Source: Streptosporangium canum
GTDB taxonomy: Bacteria > Actinomycetota > Actinomycetes > Streptosporangiales > Streptosporangiaceae
DNA length: 64,000 nt
Assembly (NCBI RefSeq): GCF_900113865.1
Contig: NZ_FOQY01000012.1
Coordinates: 1 to 64,000, forward strand
Direction of reading: 5' to 3'
Part shown: piece by piece, positions 61,877 to 64,000 of the stretch
Layout: every line of letters begins with the position of its first letter
Numbering within the stretch: position 1 is the stretch's first letter
The notes under the pieces: generated by a model
Seen by the model: the letters and a program-made list of their open reading frames with translations, nothing else
Told to the model about the DNA's origin: nothing
The model's database searches: none
Position numbers and translations under genes: made by a program

Positions 61877-63595
61877 ATGTGGGCACGATTCACCGCCGTG
61901 ACCGGCCTGGTACTGGCCGGTGTGCTGGCCCTGCCTGGTGTCGCCATGGCAAAGCCGAAAGACCTGGATATTCCGGTAGGAACATGGCTGGCGGCCAGAA
62001 CGCATCCTGCCGTGCAGCTGACCTCGGTGTCCTACACGGCCGACGTGGCCGTGCCGACTCCGGTGGCGAACCTGGAGGCGATCAGAGGGCTGACCCAGCA
62101 GGGGGTCGCCGCGGTCCAGTCGGGCAAGATCTCATCGGACGAGAACAGCATCTACCGGTGGGTCGTCCAGCAGATGGCCAAGGAACCGGGACGCTACTTC
62201 TCGCCCGGAGCGCCGGAGCGGGTCGTGGAGGCGACGGCCGGCGGCCTGTGCACGGGCTGGTGGGTCACGCCGGACGGTTACATGGTGACGGCGGCCCACT
62301 GCGTCGGCCAGGAGGAGGACGAGCTGGCGCAGACCTTCGCCACCCAGGCCCTCACGAAGATCAACGAGAAGGACGCCGCCGACCTGATCTCCAGCCTCGG
62401 TGACATCGCCTCCGACGACGAGATCGTCCGGACGGCCGCGAAGATCTTCCAGATCTGGAACGCGGACAACATCAAGATCCGCAACGTGCAGAGCTCCCTG
62501 TCGCTGCTGCAGAGCCTTCCCGGCGGCGGCGTCGACAAGACCGCCAAGGCGGTGCCGATCGAGCTGGTGGCCAAGGGCACGGTCTACCCGGGCAAGGACA
62601 TCGCGATCCTCAAGGCCAACGGGCAGAACAACCTGCCGACGGTCCCGCTGGGCCAGGACTCGGACGTGCGGGTGGGCGACACCCTCTACATCAGCGGGTT
62701 CCCCGGCACGGTGACGCAGACCTCGATCTTCAACATCGAGTCCAAGCTCGACCCGGCCTTCACCGAGGGCCCGTACAACGCCAGCCGTCAGACCCCCGAG
62801 GGTGTGCCGTACATCCAGACCCAGGCCCCGTCCTACCCGGGCAACTCGGGTGGTCCGGTGTTCAGCAAGGACGGCAACGTCATCGGCATCCTGGTCGGAG
62901 GCCTGATCCAGCAGGACGGCGGCTCCACCGAGGGTGAGAGCTTCGTGCTGCCGGTCAGCATCGTCAGGGAGAAGCTGAACGAGAAGAACATCAAGTCGGC
63001 CGAGTCGGTGACGACGAAGGCCTACAACGAGGCGCTCGACCTGTTCTTCAAGAACCACTACTCCGACGCGCTGCCCAAGTTCCGCGAGGTCCAGGCGCTG
63101 CAGCCGAACCACCCGTACGTCGCCAAGTACATCACCGACTCCCAGCAGGCCATCACCGCGGGCAAGGACGAGAGCTCCTCGTCGATCCTGCCGTGGGTGC
63201 TGTGGGGCGGCGGAGGCCTGCTCGTCCTGTTCGTGCTCGGCACGCTGGGCACGGTGCTCAGAGGCAAGCGGCGGTCGAAGATCCCGCCGTCCTCCTTCCC
63301 GCCCGCGCCGTACGGCGCGCAGCCCGGCTACCTGCCGCCGGGACAGGGCCAGTACGGCCATCCGGCCCAGCACGGCCAGCCGTACGGCGTGCCGCAGCAG
63401 CAGCCCTACCCGCAGCGGCCGCCCTATCCGCTCCCGGCCGCACCCGAGGACACCCGGGCGGTCCGCCCGCACTCGCCGTACGGGGAGCCGCAGCAGAAGC
63501 CCGGCCCCGGGGCGAACACCCGCATCGCCGGACTCGAGGCGGAGCTGGAACAGCTACGCCGCAACATGGGGCAGCGCCCGCCCGATCAGCGCTGA
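61877..63595 (+). CDS. Membrane-anchored trypsin-like serine protease with cytoplasmic Gln/Pro tail
   Basis: Protein of 572 residues from an ATG after GGGGAGAG. The signal peptide covers residues 1-25 (TAVTGLVLAGVLALPGVAMA). The trypsin/DegP-like domain (about 90-370) has His141 (TAAHCV), Asp241 (GKDIAIL) and Ser324 (PGNSGGPV). An insertion of about 70 residues follows the histidine. A TPR-like helical segment (about 380-428) precedes one membrane helix (437-461). A proline/glutamine/tyrosine-rich cytoplasmic region and a short coiled coil (GLEAELEQLRRNM) end the protein. It probably acts at the outer face of the membrane; PDZ domains are absent. Confidence 0.87.
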   Translation: MWARFTAVTGLVLAGVLALPGVAMAKPKDLDIPVGTWLAARTHPAVQLTSVSYTADVAVPTPVANLEAIRGLTQQGVAAVQSGKISSDENSIYRWVVQQMAKEPGRYFSPGAPERVVEATAGGLCTGWWVTPDGYMVTAAHCVGQEEDELAQTFATQALTKINEKDAADLISSLGDIASDDEIVRTAAKIFQIWNADNIKIRNVQSSLSLLQSLPGGGVDKTAKAVPIELVAKGTVYPGKDIAILKANGQNNLPTVPLGQDSDVRVGDTLYISGFPGTVTQTSIFNIESKLDPAFTEGPYNASRQTPEGVPYIQTQAPSYPGNSGGPVFSKDGNVIGILVGGLIQQDGGSTEGESFVLPVSIVREKLNEKNIKSAESVTTKAYNEALDLFFKNHYSDALPKFREVQALQPNHPYVAKYITDSQQAITAGKDESSSSILPWVLWGGGGLLVLFVLGTLGTVLRGKRRSKIPPSSFPPAPYGAQPGYLPPGQGQYGHPAQHGQPYGVPQQQPYPQRPPYPLPAAPEDTRAVRPHSPYGEPQQKPGPGANTRIAGLEAELEQLRRNMGQRPPDQR

Positions 63596-63703
63596 CCCGC
63601 CGCCGGGCCGGAGGGCCCGTCGGGGCCTGTCCGGCCCAACGGGGCCCGGAGCGGATCCACCGCTCCGGGCCCCGTTCCGTGCGGCCCGTCCCTGTACGGT
63701 CGC

Positions 63704-63719
63704 CCAAGCGTGCGCTAGT
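63704..63719. promoter_or_regulatory. Palindromic operator, CCAAGCG family (site 4)
   Basis: CCAAGCGTGCGCTAGT matches the site at 53818 in all but two positions. It ends 8 bases before the acyl-CoA dehydrogenase start, overlapping the probable promoter. Confidence 0.6.
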
Positions 63720-63727
63720 TTGGTTAG

Positions 63728-64000
63728 GTGGATCTGGACTTCACGCGCGCGGAGCAGGACTTCCGGGCCGAGGTGCGAGACTGGCTGGCCGGGCACGTTC
63801 CCGGGGCCCCGCTGCCCTCCATGGACACCCGGGAGGGATTCGAGGCGCATCGCGAGTGGGAGCACCTGCTCGCCGGGGAACGGCTGTCGGTGGTGTCCTG
63901 GCCCGTCGAGTACGGCGGGCGGGGTGCGAGCCTCGTCGAGTGGCTGATCTTCGAGGAGGAATACTGGGCGGCGAGCGCCCCCGGCCGGGTCAGCCAGAAC
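63728..64000 (+). CDS. Acyl-CoA dehydrogenase, N-terminal part (cut by window end)
   Basis: The frame begins at a GTG giving VDLDFTRAEQDFRAEVRDWL, the usual start of FadE-type acyl-CoA dehydrogenases, and continues through WPVEYGGRGASLVEWLIFEE, where the N-terminal helical domain matches the family. The window ends after 91 codons, so the FAD-binding and C-terminal domains are not visible. The enzyme would oxidise an acyl-CoA or steroid-CoA thioester. No ribosome site precedes the GTG; a TAGTTT box seven bases upstream suggests a leaderless message. It is preceded by a CCAAGCG-type palindrome. Confidence 0.88.
   Translation, partial: MDLDFTRAEQDFRAEVRDWLAGHVPGAPLPSMDTREGFEAHREWEHLLAGERLSVVSWPVEYGGRGASLVEWLIFEEEYWAASAPGRVSQN

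Overview
The window is about 70% GC with strongly GC-biased third codon positions, many GTG starts, F420-dependent LLM oxidoreductases, PucR regulators, PASTA-type kinases and an actinobacterial-type 5S rRNA. It is chromosomal DNA of a high-GC actinomycete. The gene content and the partial order around dxr-ispG-GNAT fit a Streptosporangium-like or Streptomyces-like organism, but I cannot fix the genus from sequence alone. I saw no tRNA, CRISPR array, prophage, complete insertion sequence or plasmid origin.

Layout. Positions 1-160 hold the 3' end of an rRNA operon (5S rRNA and terminator). Positions 500-4950 hold a secreted phosphodiester glycosidase, a 49-residue membrane peptide, a PucR regulator-cupin operon and a truncated DMT transporter remnant. 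Positions 4982-9496 encode a giant soluble hybrid histidine kinase built on seven tandem 92-residue HAMP units. A divergent TetR/MFS drug-efflux pair follows. Positions 12.4-30 kb form an amine and amino-acid catabolism island: a class III aminotransferase translationally coupled to mmsA, a PotD-like binding protein, a saccharopine-dehydrogenase-family enzyme, a complete peptide ABC transporter, gabT divergent from a PucR regulator, a TetR regulator and an aldehyde dehydrogenase.

Positions 30.1-33.1 kb hold a GNAT relic, a RelE/Phd-type toxin-antitoxin pair ending in a perfect 27-bp inverted repeat, and two tandem secreted trypsin-like proteases. Positions 33.3-38.3 kb carry the MEP isoprenoid genes dxr and ispG, a secreted alpha/beta-hydrolase and a conserved GNAT; the site-2-protease gene that usually separates dxr from ispG is absent here. 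A HipA-like kinase/DUF3037 pair follows, then an alpha/beta-hydrolase-LLM-LLM operon divergent from a third LLM gene, two membrane Ser/Thr kinases (the second with PASTA domains), an MFS-SDR operon next to a truncated TetR relic, and a divergent TetR/MMPL pair.

Positions 52.5-58.9 kb hold a zinc alcohol dehydrogenase divergent from a branched-chain-type ABC transporter whose LivH, LivM and LivF parts are fused in one 898-residue protein. Positions 59-63.6 kb form an extracellular module: a proline-rich subtilisin-inhibitor-like protein, a collagen-like protein with a Cys/His-rich knot, and a membrane-anchored trypsin-like protease. The window ends inside an acyl-CoA dehydrogenase gene.

The main cross-cutting signal is a CCAAGCGN-type palindrome upstream of the LLM operons, the alcohol dehydrogenase, the Liv-type transporter and the terminal acyl-CoA dehydrogenase. 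It suggests a shared, probably TetR-controlled, catabolic regulon whose regulator is not obvious in the window.
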